Counted from the first letter of the stretch, positions 39,872 to 50,608 are shown. The stretch is 64,000 nucleotides of DNA from Alcaligenaceae bacterium (GCA_947379755.1 CANCOC010000006.1:1-64000); one strand, 5' to 3'. Made by a program: numbers and translations. Notes: generated from the letters alone by a model not told the origin.

Positions 39872-39929
39872 TACGCGCATAAAGCAAGTCATCCCTCCAA
39901 TACAGATTTAAAACTTTTCGAGATTATCA

Positions 39930-41615
39930 ATGACAATACGCATGCCTACCGTTGCTGAATATGTTGTAAACAGGTTGGCTGATTTAGGTGTTGATCGTGT
40001 GTTTGGTGTGCCAGGTGACTACGCGTTCCCCTTTGACGATGCCATTGAAGCTTGCGACCGGCTGCAGTGGATTGTTTGTGCCAATGAATTGAATGCTGCC
40101 TATGCTGCAGATGGTTATGCGCGGGTAAATGGAGTATCCATTCTCTCAACCACCTATGGCGTAGGTGAATTAAGTGCCCTCAATGGTGTGATGGGCGCTC
40201 GAGCGCAGCGCCTTCCCGTCTTTCATATTGTGGGTGCTCCGAGTACTCAAATCCAGAAGCGGGGTCTGATTACCCATCATACGTTGGGTGATGGAGTGTT
40301 TAATAACTTTCAACATTTGTCAGCAGCGGCCTGTTGTGTCTCGGCCTATTTGACTCCTGATAATGTCATTGACGAAATGGAGCGCGTGATTCGAGAGGCA
40401 TTGCGACTCAGTGCACCAGCCTACATTACGGTGCCGATGGATATGGCCAAAATGCCGGTCATAGGCACCCCGGTTAAAGGTGTGCCATTAGGAAAAATTA
40501 AAAGAGCCCTGAGCGATCCCGCATCTCTAGACGCGGCACTTGATTTTGTAGTGAGCAAGATCCAGCGTGCCAAAAGCATCGTCGCCTTACCTGCGTATCT
40601 GGTCGCCAATTATGGTTTGACGCATGCCTTGTTAGCACTTCTGGCTCAAACCAAGATGCCATATGCAACGACGCCGATGGATAAAGGCGTTATTTCAGAG
40701 TCTCATCCGAATTACCTTGGAATCTACAGCGGGGCATGGTCAAGTCCAAAGGATTTGAAGGGCGTGGTTGAGGATGCTGACCTGATTTTAGATATCGGAG
40801 GCATTGTTTTTGAAGATTTCAACACAACATTCTGGACGGACGATATTTCCCCGTTAAAAATGATTACGCTAGGGGATAACTTCGTCAGATTAGGGAGCAC
40901 TATTTTTACCGGAGTGATGCTTGAAGACATGCTGACTGGTTTGACAGCACGTGTTGGTGCTGTTCCAGCACAGGATTTCAATTCAACACTTTCAGTAATG
41001 CCAATGAAGGGAATCGCAAGTGATCCCACTGCATCCGTCAATTTTTATCCTCGCTTGCAAGAGATGCTGAAGTCTGGGGATGTACTTGTTGTGGAGACGG
41101 GGACGTGCACGATCCATTCAACGCCGATGTGGCTCCCCGATGGAGTCGGATTCCAGACGCAGACTTTGTGGGGCTCCATTGGCTGGGCAACCCCTGCGGC
41201 ATCAGGTATTTGTATGGCGAACAAAAAAGGACGCACGATTCTGGTGACAGGAGATGGCTCTCATCAGTTAACCGCAAATGAAATTGGGGTCATGGGCCGC
41301 TATGGTGTCAAGCCGATTATCTTTGTTTTGAATAATGGTGCTTTTGGTGTGGAGATTGTTTTAAGTGAACAAGGTCCTAGCTATGACGATTTGGCAAAAT
41401 GGAACTACTCTCAAATTCCTGCAGCGATGGGTTGTACTGAATGGTTGAGTGTCAGAGTGCATACGGTTGCCGAACTTGATGCTGCGATCGAGAGAGCCAA
41501 TAAACATGATGGCGCTTCTTATATTGAAGTCATGATTCCTGCTGCAGAAAGTCAGCCACTTCCAGAAAGCATTCAGAATCAAATCTATCAATCAAATATC
41601 CCTGCCCAGGCTTAA
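39930..41615 (+). CDS. TPP-dependent alpha-keto acid decarboxylase (indolepyruvate/pyruvate decarboxylase-like)
   Basis: FGVPGDYAFPFDDAI; NELNAAYAADGYAR; HHTLGDG; GDGSHQLTANEIGVMGRYGVKPIIFVLNNGAFGVE. Confidence 0.92.
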   Translation: MTIRMPTVAEYVVNRLADLGVDRVFGVPGDYAFPFDDAIEACDRLQWIVCANELNAAYAADGYARVNGVSILSTTYGVGELSALNGVMGARAQRLPVFHIVGAPSTQIQKRGLITHHTLGDGVFNNFQHLSAAACCVSAYLTPDNVIDEMERVIREALRLSAPAYITVPMDMAKMPVIGTPVKGVPLGKIKRALSDPASLDAALDFVVSKIQRAKSIVALPAYLVANYGLTHALLALLAQTKMPYATTPMDKGVISESHPNYLGIYSGAWSSPKDLKGVVEDADLILDIGGIVFEDFNTTFWTDDISPLKMITLGDNFVRLGSTIFTGVMLEDMLTGLTARVGAVPAQDFNSTLSVMPMKGIASDPTASVNFYPRLQEMLKSGDVLVVETGTCTIHSTPMWLPDGVGFQTQTLWGSIGWATPAASGICMANKKGRTILVTGDGSHQLTANEIGVMGRYGVKPIIFVLNNGAFGVEIVLSEQGPSYDDLAKWNYSQIPAAMGCTEWLSVRVHTVAELDAAIERANKHDGASYIEVMIPAAESQPLPESIQNQIYQSNIPAQA

Positions 41616-41625
41616 GGAGTGCGCG

Positions 41626-43323
41626 ATGCGTATATTAAATTCATTCATTTTCATTGTGTTGTATGTTCAAAGCGGTTTGCTTTTTGCAGCAGCAGATACG
41701 ATTTTCCTGGGTGGCCCCATCGTGACGGTGAATGCCAAAAATGAAGAAGTTCAGGCACTCGCCGTTCAGAATGGAAAGATTGTCGCAGTCGGTTCTGAAA
41801 CAGATATCAAAAAAAAATGGCTCGCTCAAGATACAAGGGTGGTCGACTTGCATGGACAGACGCTTATGCCTGGTTTCGTAGAGCCTCATGTGCATATTGT
41901 GCTGACTTCGATGGTAGAAGGTTTGTGGCTCGACCTTTCTAACTTTACGTTGCCGTATGACACAGTCGAAACGATCAGCCAAAAACTGAAGATGCAGCTC
42001 AAGACGCTGCCGGCTGGTGGGTGGCTAGCTGGCTTTGGAGTGGATCCTTCCAGAACCTCTCCATTTATGGATGAATTAAATGCCGATATTCTGGACAAAG
42101 TATCTACTGATGTTCCCATTTTCATTATTAATCAATCGGGTCATATTGCTTATGTGAATCACAAGGCACTCGCGCTCGCTGGTGTGACCGATCAGACACC
42201 TAATCCTCCCGGTGGTGGTATCTATGTCAAAGATGCACAGGGCAAACTCACTGGCAAGCTGATTGAGCCGCCAACTTATTTGCCATTTCAGGCAAAGATG
42301 CCAGCCCCTACTGAAGCTGAGCTCGTCCAGGCAATGCAAAAAACTACCAGGAAGATGGCTGCAAAAGGTATCACGACGTCTGCAGAAATTACCCTGGGAG
42401 CAAATCTGGGTCTCGAAAACGAGCTCAAGCTATTTAAAGGCCTGACAGCAAGTGAAGGTTTGCCGATCCGTATTCGAGCTTATCTGTATGGACCTGCCAT
42501 CCCTCAGGGATTTAATGCTCTTGCACCCAATGATGGCGACGACCGTTTACGTTTTGTCGGTGTAAAATTTCTTTCTGATGGTTCAACTCAGGGATTAACT
42601 GCTGCGTTAAATGAACCCTATGTTTATCCAATCGGAACGAAAGAACGGGGCGAACTTGATTACAAAGATGAAGAACTTTTCAATTTAATCAAACCTTACT
42701 TTGATCAGGGCTGGCAGATTTCTATCCATGCGAATGGTAGTCGGGCCATTGACCAGACACTCAGTAATTATTCAAAATTACTGGCCGGCAATGCTCATCC
42801 AGAATCTCGCAGACTACGAATTGAGCATTTCACAATCAATACGTCTGACCAGGTGAAAAAAGCCAAACTGTTGGGTGTTGTTCCAGGATTTACGATTGGA
42901 CACGTTGACTACTGGGGTGAAGCTTTTCATGATCATATCGTGGGGTCAGACAGGGCGGATCGCATTGACCCGTCTGCTTCCTTTAAGAAAGAAGGGGCGC
43001 GGTTTACTTATCATAGTGACTCTCCTGTTTCGCCTTATGGTCCCTTGAGATACATCTCTCAGGGCGCCACACGCTTGTGGCAGCTTCCTCCTCAAAAAGT
43101 ACTCGGTGCCGGTGAGCGCGTGTCCGTAGATGATGCGATTCGGGCGGTCACAATTGATGCGGCATACCAAATGATGTCGGATGACAAGATTGGAAGTTTA
43201 GAAATCGGTAAGTTGGCAGATTTTGTGATCCTGGATAAAAATCCGCGTAAAACAGAACCAGAGCAAATTGCCAACATCAAGGTTAATGAAACCTGGGTGG
43301 ATGGTAAGAAGCAAAATTGGTGA
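41626..43323 (+). CDS. Exported amidohydrolase (YtcJ-like)
   Basis: Signal peptide; TLMPGFVEPHVHI; QISIHANGSRAIDQTL; FTYHSDSPVSPYGPL. Confidence 0.92.
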   Translation: MRILNSFIFIVLYVQSGLLFAAADTIFLGGPIVTVNAKNEEVQALAVQNGKIVAVGSETDIKKKWLAQDTRVVDLHGQTLMPGFVEPHVHIVLTSMVEGLWLDLSNFTLPYDTVETISQKLKMQLKTLPAGGWLAGFGVDPSRTSPFMDELNADILDKVSTDVPIFIINQSGHIAYVNHKALALAGVTDQTPNPPGGGIYVKDAQGKLTGKLIEPPTYLPFQAKMPAPTEAELVQAMQKTTRKMAAKGITTSAEITLGANLGLENELKLFKGLTASEGLPIRIRAYLYGPAIPQGFNALAPNDGDDRLRFVGVKFLSDGSTQGLTAALNEPYVYPIGTKERGELDYKDEELFNLIKPYFDQGWQISIHANGSRAIDQTLSNYSKLLAGNAHPESRRLRIEHFTINTSDQVKKAKLLGVVPGFTIGHVDYWGEAFHDHIVGSDRADRIDPSASFKKEGARFTYHSDSPVSPYGPLRYISQGATRLWQLPPQKVLGAGERVSVDDAIRAVTIDAAYQMMSDDKIGSLEIGKLADFVILDKNPRKTEPEQIANIKVNETWVDGKKQNW

Positions 43324-43340
43324 TGATTGAGTTGAGCGAT

Positions 43341-43373
43341 GTGTGCGGCTTGAATCAGCCTCGGGCCGCACAC
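43341..43373. terminator. Hairpin between convergent amidohydrolase and metE
   Basis: GTGTGCGGC...GCCGCACAC, 9-bp perfect stem between two stop codons. Confidence 0.55.
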
Positions 43374-43383
43374 GGTAGATTAT

Positions 43384-45666
43384 TTAGCTCGTGCGTTGAG
43401 CGCGTAGTGTTTTGGCGGCCGAAATCATATTCGTCAATGCAGGAATGACTTCTGACCATTGACGCGTTTTGAGTCCACAATCTGGATTGACCCACAGTCT
43501 TTCTGATGGAATACGCTCAGCCGCTTGTCTCATTAATTGAACCATATGTTCTTGCGTCGGAGTGTTGGGCGAGTGGATGTCGTACACGCCTGGTCCAATC
43601 TCGTTCGGATAGTTGAAGTCATCGAACGCATCGAGTAGCTCCATGTCAGAGCGTGAAGTTTCAATAGTAATGACGTCTGCATCCATATCGGCAATAGATG
43701 CGATGATGTCATTAAACTCCGAATAGCACATATGTGTATGAATCTGTGTTTCATCCCGCACGCCATTTGCTGTGATGCGAAAAGACTCTATAGCCCAAGT
43801 GAGATATTCGCGCCATTCTGACTTGCGCAAAGGTAAGCCTTCTCTAAGCGCCGCCTCATCAATCTGAATAATCTGAACTCCCGCATTTTCCAGGTCGAGT
43901 ACTTCTTCACGAATCGCGAGTGCCAGCTGGTAGCAAGATAGCGAACGAGGCTGATCGTCACGCACGAAAGACCAGTTGAGAATCGTCACGGGGCCTGTCA
44001 GCATGCCCTTCATTGGCTTATGCGTCAGTGACTGAGCGAATGTTGTCCATTGCACGGTCATCGCACGAGGTCGGCTGATATCGCCATAGAGTATTGGTGG
44101 TTTGACACAACGCGATCCGTAAGACTGTACCCAGCCGTTTTGGCTAAAGGCATAGCCGTCAAGTTGTTCTCCAAAATATTCGACCATATCATTGCGCTCG
44201 GCTTCACCATGTACAAAAACATCAAAGCCAAGCTGTTCTTGTTGTTCAACGCAATAGCTAATTTCATTTTGTATGATCTGGACATAGGAGGCTTCATCGA
44301 TATCGCCACTTTTAAACTGACTGCGTGCGAGTCGTAACGCCGTAGTTTGCGGGAATGAGCCGATCGTAGTCGTAGGATATGCCGGCAAATTTAATTTCGC
44401 AGCTTGTAATCCAGAGCGTGCATGGTATGCGCTTTGTCTCTTACCCATTGCTTCATTTATCTTTCCCAGGTTAGTCTTCACTGTGGGGTTATTGACACGT
44501 CTGGATTTAAGTCTTTTGTCTACGGCAGCAAAGTTTGAGACTAGTGTTTCCTGGACTGCGACCCGCCCTTTATTCAGTGCAATTGCCAAAATGTTCAGCT
44601 CGTCTAGCTTCTGTACCGCAAATGACAGCCAAGACAATATTTCAGAGTCAAGTTTGTGCTCGTTTACCAAATCAACAGGCACGTGTAGCAGTGAGCACGA
44701 TGGAGCTATCCATAAGCGGTCACCCAGTTCTCTATGAATGGGTTCTAACCATGCCAGAGTGGCATGCAAATTTGTCTTCCATATATTGCGACCACTGATG
44801 ACACCTAAGGAAAGGATCCGGTTGGCAGGCCATTCTTTCACTACGGTTTTGACTTCATTGCGCGCCGAAATCGCGTCCAGATGCAAGCCATCAACCGGCA
44901 ATGAGCAAATGAGCGAGAGGTTATCCTGCAGCCGACCGAAGTAGGTTGCTAGCAGGATTTTTAGTGGGCAGTTTGCAAGTGTTTGATAGGCTTCACTCAA
45001 TGCGTCCTTCCATTGTTGCGTCAAATCAGTGACCAAAACAGGTTCGTCTATCTGCACCCATTCAAGCTTCTTTGATCCTAGCAATTCAAGTAAAGCTGCA
45101 TATTCTTTGAGTAGTTTTGGTAACAGATCTAACTTGTCGGAGCCATCTTTTGATTTACCTAACCACAGGTACGTCAGCGGTCCAATCAATACGGGCTTAG
45201 CTTTGAATCCTGCTTTTTGTGCTTCTTCAATCTGTGCGAGTAATCTTTCCGGATTGAGTGCAAAAGTTGTGTTGGCACTGAATTCTGGCACGATGTAGTG
45301 ATAGTTGGTGTCAAACCACTTCGTCATTTCTCCAGCGCGTACACAGCTGCAGTCGTGGCCGTTTACTGAGCGGCCGCGTGCAATACGGAAATATTGGTCA
45401 AGTTCATCAGCATCTGCGTGACGCACGCGATCAGGGATATGACCTAGCGTAAAACTCATATCCAGCACTTGGTCGTAAAAAGAAAAATCGCCTACTGGAA
45501 CATAGTCTAAATTTGACTGGTGGTGCCAGTGACGTTTACGTAATTCAGCGCCTGTCGTAAAAAGATTCTCGCGGGGCGTTTGTTGCTTCCAGTAGTCTTC
45601 TAATGCAAACTTAAGTTCGCGTTTTGATCCTATCCGTGGAAAACCCAGATTGTGTGTCGTAACCAT
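43384..45666 (-). CDS. metE: Cobalamin-independent methionine synthase
   Basis: 760 aa; [42 protein letters not shown]. Confidence 0.98.
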   Translation of the reverse strand: MVTTHNLGFPRIGSKRELKFALEDYWKQQTPRENLFTTGAELRKRHWHHQSNLDYVPVGDFSFYDQVLDMSFTLGHIPDRVRHADADELDQYFRIARGRSVNGHDCSCVRAGEMTKWFDTNYHYIVPEFSANTTFALNPERLLAQIEEAQKAGFKAKPVLIGPLTYLWLGKSKDGSDKLDLLPKLLKEYAALLELLGSKKLEWVQIDEPVLVTDLTQQWKDALSEAYQTLANCPLKILLATYFGRLQDNLSLICSLPVDGLHLDAISARNEVKTVVKEWPANRILSLGVISGRNIWKTNLHATLAWLEPIHRELGDRLWIAPSCSLLHVPVDLVNEHKLDSEILSWLSFAVQKLDELNILAIALNKGRVAVQETLVSNFAAVDKRLKSRRVNNPTVKTNLGKINEAMGKRQSAYHARSGLQAAKLNLPAYPTTTIGSFPQTTALRLARSQFKSGDIDEASYVQIIQNEISYCVEQQEQLGFDVFVHGEAERNDMVEYFGEQLDGYAFSQNGWVQSYGSRCVKPPILYGDISRPRAMTVQWTTFAQSLTHKPMKGMLTGPVTILNWSFVRDDQPRSLSCYQLALAIREEVLDLENAGVQIIQIDEAALREGLPLRKSEWREYLTWAIESFRITANGVRDETQIHTHMCYSEFNDIIASIADMDADVITIETSRSDMELLDAFDDFNYPNEIGPGVYDIHSPNTPTQEHMVQLMRQAAERIPSERLWVNPDCGLKTRQWSEVIPALTNMISAAKTLRAQRTS

Positions 45667-45743
45667 TTGTGATGTTGCTCATAAAAAGTAAATGATGCGA
45701 CATCGTATGGCCTTCAATACATGAATACAAATGATATGATTTC

Positions 45744-45762
45744 ATAAATCTATTAGATTTAT
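45744..45762. promoter_or_regulatory. Perfect 19-bp palindrome, candidate MetR operator
   Basis: ATAAATCTA-T-TAGATTTAT in the metE-metR divergent intergenic region. Confidence 0.55.
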
Positions 45763-45794
45763 TCATGCTTTATATTTTTAGAAATCAAGCCCTT

Positions 45795-46688
45795 ATGATT
45801 GATCGAACACACCTGGCTGTTATAAGAGAGGTCGAGCGTAGCGGATCCGTGACCGCAGCAGCAGATGCTTTGTGCCTAACGCAATCAGCATTAAGTCACA
45901 CGATCAAAAAAATTGAACAGCATTTGGGTGTGGCAATCTGGTCGCGTGAAGGCAGGCGAATGCGCTTGACACAAGCGGGCCAATATTTACTGACACTGTC
46001 AAACCGATTGCTCCCACAATTTGAGTACGCAGAAGAGCGCATGAAACAGTTTGCTCTGGGTCAACGAGGAACGCTGCGTGTCGGAATGGAGTGCCACCCC
46101 TGCTACCAATGGCTTCTGAAGGTCGTGTCACCTTACCTGGCTAATTGGCCCGATGTTGATGTGGATGTCAAACAAAAATTCCAGTTTGGTGGAATCGGCG
46201 CTTTGTTTGGACATGAGATTGATTTATTGGTGACACCAGATCCCTTGTATCGCTCGGGTTTAGTGTTTGCACCTGTTTTTGATTACGAACAAATCCTGGT
46301 GGTCAGTCAATCTCATCCGCTTGCAAACAAACAATACGTTATGCCAAAACATCTGGCGGATCAGGTTCTGATCACTTATCCAGTAGAAATTGAACGACTC
46401 GATATTTACAACCAGTTTTTGTTACCTGCAGGTCAGGCACCCAAACGTCACAAAGTGATCGAAACGACAGACATTATGTTGCAGATGGTTGCGAGCGGGA
46501 GGGGGGTGGCAGCCTTGCCACGATGGCTCGTCAATGAGTATGCAAATAAATTGCCTATTACTGCTCTCAAGCTTGGTCGCTCTGGAATTGCAAAACAGAT
46601 ATTTTTAGGCTTTCGTCAAACCGATGCCGAGCTTGATTATCTGAAGGGGTTTGTTAAGTTGGCCGAATCAATCAAGGACAGGGACTGA
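45795..46688 (+). CDS. metR: LysR family regulator, MetR-like
   Basis: MIDRTHLAVIREVERSGSVTAAADALCLTQSALSHTIKKIEQHLG; divergent from metE. Confidence 0.92.
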   Translation: MIDRTHLAVIREVERSGSVTAAADALCLTQSALSHTIKKIEQHLGVAIWSREGRRMRLTQAGQYLLTLSNRLLPQFEYAEERMKQFALGQRGTLRVGMECHPCYQWLLKVVSPYLANWPDVDVDVKQKFQFGGIGALFGHEIDLLVTPDPLYRSGLVFAPVFDYEQILVVSQSHPLANKQYVMPKHLADQVLITYPVEIERLDIYNQFLLPAGQAPKRHKVIETTDIMLQMVASGRGVAALPRWLVNEYANKLPITALKLGRSGIAKQIFLGFRQTDAELDYLKGFVKLAESIKDRD

Positions 46689-46739
46689 ACTTGATTGATG
46701 CCCCGCACGTCAGGCCATTCCTGAGTGCTCTATCGTGCA

Positions 46740-46774
46740 CGTCGTGCTACAGCATGCCCTGCTGTAGCACGACG
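46740..46774. terminator. Perfect 15-bp stem hairpin between convergent metR and nitrile hydratase genes
   Basis: CGTCGTGCTACAGCA-TGCCC-TGCTGTAGCACGACG. Confidence 0.6.
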
Positions 46775-46777
46775 CGT

Positions 46778-47395
46778 TTAGTCCTCGCGCTGCAAGTAGC
46801 TCTGGAAGACGCCGACGTGCACAAGCGCAGAGTCCGAGGCATTGGGCCACAGGTCTTCGGTGCGAAAGGCGACATCGAAGGTTGGCTCGTCCTCAGCTTC
46901 AATACCGTGTGCATGTGCGTCAGGTAATGGATATGCAGGTGTTTCTCGTATCACGACACCTTGCTTGCCGCGAATATATGCGGGCATGCGGATGTGTCCT
47001 GCAAAGAATTCATTCCGTACGCGCACACGGTCACCTGGCTTGAACTGTTCCCGGTCAGGCTTGTTGCTGCGTCCCGCAGCACTCGGGCCTGCCAGGGGAA
47101 AGTATCCATGAGCGAGTTTTTCAAGTTCTTCCCGGGTAGTGACTCCCTTTTCGACGAGCAATGTTGCGAGGCTGGTCAGAGTGCGCTCGTAATAACTTGC
47201 TGACATGTAATGGTATGGCGACATGCGCTCAATGGCATGACGATATTCGTCCATGTTGAATATGCCGTGACGAACGGCCAGACCGTAAAGAGCATTTGCT
47301 CTTCTTTCCCATTCCGCGTGAAATACTGACGCATTGGGCGCATAGCGGATGACGCCAAATCCCTGGCGTCCGCCCATATCATGTAGACCGTCCAT
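46778..47395 (-). CDS. nthB: Nitrile hydratase beta subunit
   Basis: MDGLHDMGGRQGFG; F.PGDRVRVRNEFFAGHIRMPAYIRGKQGVV. Confidence 0.93.
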   Translation of the reverse strand: MDGLHDMGGRQGFGVIRYAPNASVFHAEWERRANALYGLAVRHGIFNMDEYRHAIERMSPYHYMSASYYERTLTSLATLLVEKGVTTREELEKLAHGYFPLAGPSAAGRSNKPDREQFKPGDRVRVRNEFFAGHIRMPAYIRGKQGVVIRETPAYPLPDAHAHGIEAEDEPTFDVAFRTEDLWPNASDSALVHVGVFQSYLQRED

Positions 47396-47398
47396 GGC

Positions 47399-48004
47399 TC
47401 AGTTCCCCATCAGGCGTGCAACGCCGATCATAGATTCTTTAGTGATGATATCCACAAGCTTATCCTCTGGCCAGCCGATTGTCTCGGGCGGTTGGTTGGG
47501 TACGACCATGTAGCGGGTATCAGTGGTGGTATCCCAGACTTTGATTTCGATGGTCGCAGGCAAGTCCAGCCCCATTTCTTTTAGTACTGTGCGGGACTCC
47601 CTGACAACACGCGCCCTATATTCCAGATCTTTATACCAATCAGGCGGCAGTCCGATAATCGAAAAGGCCGTGCAAGAACAGAGCGTGCAAACAATCACGT
47701 TGTGCAGGTTCGGCGTGTTTTCAAGTGCGACAAGATAGCGATGATGCGGCGGCATGTCGAAACCCAGCTCGGCAGCCGCAGCTTTACCATTTGTCAGAAG
47801 GCGCTGTCGATAGGCTGGATCAGTCCATGCCCTGGCGATGATCCGGGCACCATTGCGTGGTATCCAATCTTCTTCGGCTAGGTGAAATGCTTTTTCGATC
47901 GCGACGTCAGGCTCCAGGCCCCGTGCCTGCAACACAGACTGGATCGCATCAATTCGCTGTTCTACTGATGCAAGTTTGTTGGAATTCATGCGGTTTTCGT
48001 CCAT
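47399..48004 (-). CDS. nthA: Nitrile hydratase alpha subunit (Co-type CTLCSC metal site)
   Basis: VIVCTLCSCTAFSIIGLPPDWYKDLEYRARVV; GWPEDKLVDIITKESMIGV; start at MDENRMN. Confidence 0.95.
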   Translation of the reverse strand: MDENRMNSNKLASVEQRIDAIQSVLQARGLEPDVAIEKAFHLAEEDWIPRNGARIIARAWTDPAYRQRLLTNGKAAAAELGFDMPPHHRYLVALENTPNLHNVIVCTLCSCTAFSIIGLPPDWYKDLEYRARVVRESRTVLKEMGLDLPATIEIKVWDTTTDTRYMVVPNQPPETIGWPEDKLVDIITKESMIGVARLMGN

Positions 48005-48157
48005 TGTTATATTTCTCCAAACGCGATGAGGTAATGGGCAGTGCATCCAACCGTTCAGGAAGGGGGCTCAGCCAGGCAATGACTAGTTAGTGTATATCCG
48101 GGAGGCTGACTTTTGCGGGATGATGCATGATTTTAGGCAAGTAGGGTAGTCATGTGT

Positions 48158-48577
48158 TTATTCGTCGCTGATCAGTCTCTTTCCCATACTGACAGCGGCA
48201 TCGATTTGGTACCCTAAGGCCTCGTAAAACCCCACGGCCTGAGTATTTGTGGTGCGAACCTGCAAGCTTAGCTTTGGGCATCCCGCAGCCAGTAGCAGGT
48301 CCTCACCATGTTGCATGAGTTGTTTGGCGTAACCACGTCGCTGGTGCAGAGGAGCAACTGCTAAATAGTTGACCCAGCCTCTGTGACCTTCATAGCCAAA
48401 CATTGCGCAGGCCACTATTTCGTGATTGACCTCACCAACCACAAACCACTCAGGATTTACAGCAAGTTTGCGTTGAATATCCAGGCGAGGGTTGTTCCAG
48501 GAGCGTGTCAGTCCACAGTCATTCCATAGCGTGATGACCGCATCAATGTCGTTGGTGTTGAAAGATCTGATTTTCAT
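48158..48577 (-). CDS. GNAT family N-acetyltransferase (YpeA-like)
   Basis: MKIRSFNTNDIDAVITLWNDCGLTRSWNNPRLDI; VAPLHQRRGYAKQLM. Confidence 0.93.
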   Translation of the reverse strand: MKIRSFNTNDIDAVITLWNDCGLTRSWNNPRLDIQRKLAVNPEWFVVGEVNHEIVACAMFGYEGHRGWVNYLAVAPLHQRRGYAKQLMQHGEDLLLAAGCPKLSLQVRTTNTQAVGFYEALGYQIDAAVSMGKRLISDE

Positions 48578-48775
48578 TGAAGCGCTCGTCAACGCGTTGT
48601 AGGGTGTGCGATGGCTACATAATATCTGCTAAAGGCCCGGCCCGGGCGATCTGGACAGCGGCAACTATGTGCTCTCAAGTAAGGCAAGGTACGCTGCTTC
48701 CAAAATGTGTATATCATTGGTGCGATGCATTTTCCATCGGCTTGAAATTAAAAAGTTTATCGTTAAAAAAAGCGA

Positions 48776-50608
48776 ATGAAAAATTATAAAAAAATAAGTT
48801 GGCCTGTGCTGTTGCTCATGATCAGTGCATTAGCTGGTTGTACTGCAAACAATACCTCGCGTAAAAGTGAAGCCCCAGTCAATGTGAAAATCATTGCATT
48901 CAACGATTTTCATGGTTATTTAAAACGCTCGGATAATGCCGAATTATTTTTAAGCAATCCAGATAGACCTGGTGAAATCGCTCAAGTGAAAGTTGGGGGT
49001 GTTGCATATCTTGCAACGCTTGTAAAACAGCTTAAAGAGCAAAATTCAAATTCCATTGTTGTTGCTGCGGGCGATCTCGTTGGAGGATCTCCATTTATTT
49101 CTGCGTTTACGCAGGACGAGGCAACGGTCAGTGTCCTGAGTCAGATTGGGCTGGAAGTCAGTGCCGTCGGAAATCATGAATTTGATAAGGGAAAGGCAGA
49201 GGTTTTGCGCTTGCAAAATGGAGGGTGCGCACCTGGCAAAGTGATCGGCAGTGAGACCTGCATTAAAAACGGTGCATTCCAGGGTGCGCAATATAAATTG
49301 CTGGCTGCAAACGTGATTAATGATGACACCGGAAAAAGACTCTTTCCGGCGACATACACCAAAAAATTTGGTGATGCGACAGTTGGCTTCATTGGCATCA
49401 CTTTGAAAGGTGCGCCTGAAGCCACGCGTGGCGCTGGAGGGTTAACGTTTCTTGATGAAGCCGAGGTCATTAATTCTCAGGTGGTCAAACTCAAGGAAGA
49501 GGGTGTCGATGCAGTAGTGGTGCTCATTCATCAAGGGGGGAGCACTTCAGCAGTCACCATCAATGATAAGAGCTGCCCTGCACTCGCGGGTGAAATTTTG
49601 CCGATCGTCAACGCTCTCAAAAATGTTGATGTTGTTGTCAGTGCACATACACATAGAGAGTATGTGTGCCACGATCGGAAAACCGGGGTACTGCTGACGC
49701 AGGCAAATTATTATGGCAATGTAGTCACTGATATAGACCTGAGTGTCGTACCAGGCAAGGGCGTGATCTCAAAGTCCGCAAACAGCATTCCTGTCATTAC
49801 AGACCAGAATAAGGATGTCCCAAGAGGATACCGGATGTTGACTAAGGATAAGGAAATTGATGCTGAGGTTCAGTTTTACGATGACCTGTCTAAACAGAAA
49901 AGTGCTGTGATCCTTGGTTACACAGCGACAGCGCTTCCAGCGATTGATATTGAAGGCTCAAACGTTCGTAACAATAATGCTGAACACCTGATTGGTGATG
50001 TCATTGCTGACGCGTTTTTAGCCAGCGTTCCCAGGGAATTTCATGCAGATATTGCAGTGATTAATCCAGGCGGGGTGCGTTCAGGCTTAAATCGGGCGGG
50101 ACCAGTTACGTATGATGATTTATTCAGCATTCTTCCGTTTGGGAACAACTTGTTTTACACCGACCTGACGGGAGAGCAGATTATTAGAATGCTTGAGCAG
50201 CAGTGGGAGCAGCAAAACTGTAGGGACAAGCCACTTACAATAAATAAAATCAACATGTGTGGCAGGTTGCTGCAACCTAGCGCTACGCTTTCTTATACAT
50301 GGGATGTTACGCGAGGTCCTGGCAAACCTGCGGGCAAAGGTGACCTAGTATTAGTTGAATCTGTCCGCATCGGCGCGAACCACGAACCAATAGATTTGAA
50401 AAAAATATATCGAGTGGTCAGCCTTGCCTTCTTGTCTGAGGATGGTGGAGATAATTTTGGTGTGTTCAAAGATGGAAAGAACTTGCAGGACCTGGGTGCT
50501 GTCGATATTGATGTAGTGAGTGCATATTTCAGTCGATACTCCAAAAACGCGCCCTTGCCAAAACCTGTCCGACGTATTTCGTGCCCCACGTGCCCAGCTA
50601 TCTACTGA
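48776..50608 (+). CDS. Exported bifunctional metallophosphatase/5'-nucleotidase
   Basis: Lipobox-like LAGC; IIAFNDFHGYL; GDLVGGSPF; GNHEFDKG; VVSAHTHREY; NPGGVRSGL. Confidence 0.94.
   Translation: MKNYKKISWPVLLLMISALAGCTANNTSRKSEAPVNVKIIAFNDFHGYLKRSDNAELFLSNPDRPGEIAQVKVGGVAYLATLVKQLKEQNSNSIVVAAGDLVGGSPFISAFTQDEATVSVLSQIGLEVSAVGNHEFDKGKAEVLRLQNGGCAPGKVIGSETCIKNGAFQGAQYKLLAANVINDDTGKRLFPATYTKKFGDATVGFIGITLKGAPEATRGAGGLTFLDEAEVINSQVVKLKEEGVDAVVVLIHQGGSTSAVTINDKSCPALAGEILPIVNALKNVDVVVSAHTHREYVCHDRKTGVLLTQANYYGNVVTDIDLSVVPGKGVISKSANSIPVITDQNKDVPRGYRMLTKDKEIDAEVQFYDDLSKQKSAVILGYTATALPAIDIEGSNVRNNNAEHLIGDVIADAFLASVPREFHADIAVINPGGVRSGLNRAGPVTYDDLFSILPFGNNLFYTDLTGEQIIRMLEQQWEQQNCRDKPLTINKINMCGRLLQPSATLSYTWDVTRGPGKPAGKGDLVLVESVRIGANHEPIDLKKIYRVVSLAFLSEDGGDNFGVFKDGKNLQDLGAVDIDVVSAYFSRYSKNAPLPKPVRRISCPTCPAIY

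Noticed and set aside
45667-45794. SAM or cobalamin riboswitch upstream of metE
   Set aside because: Region is short, AT-rich and dominated by a palindrome; no S-box or B12-box core seen.
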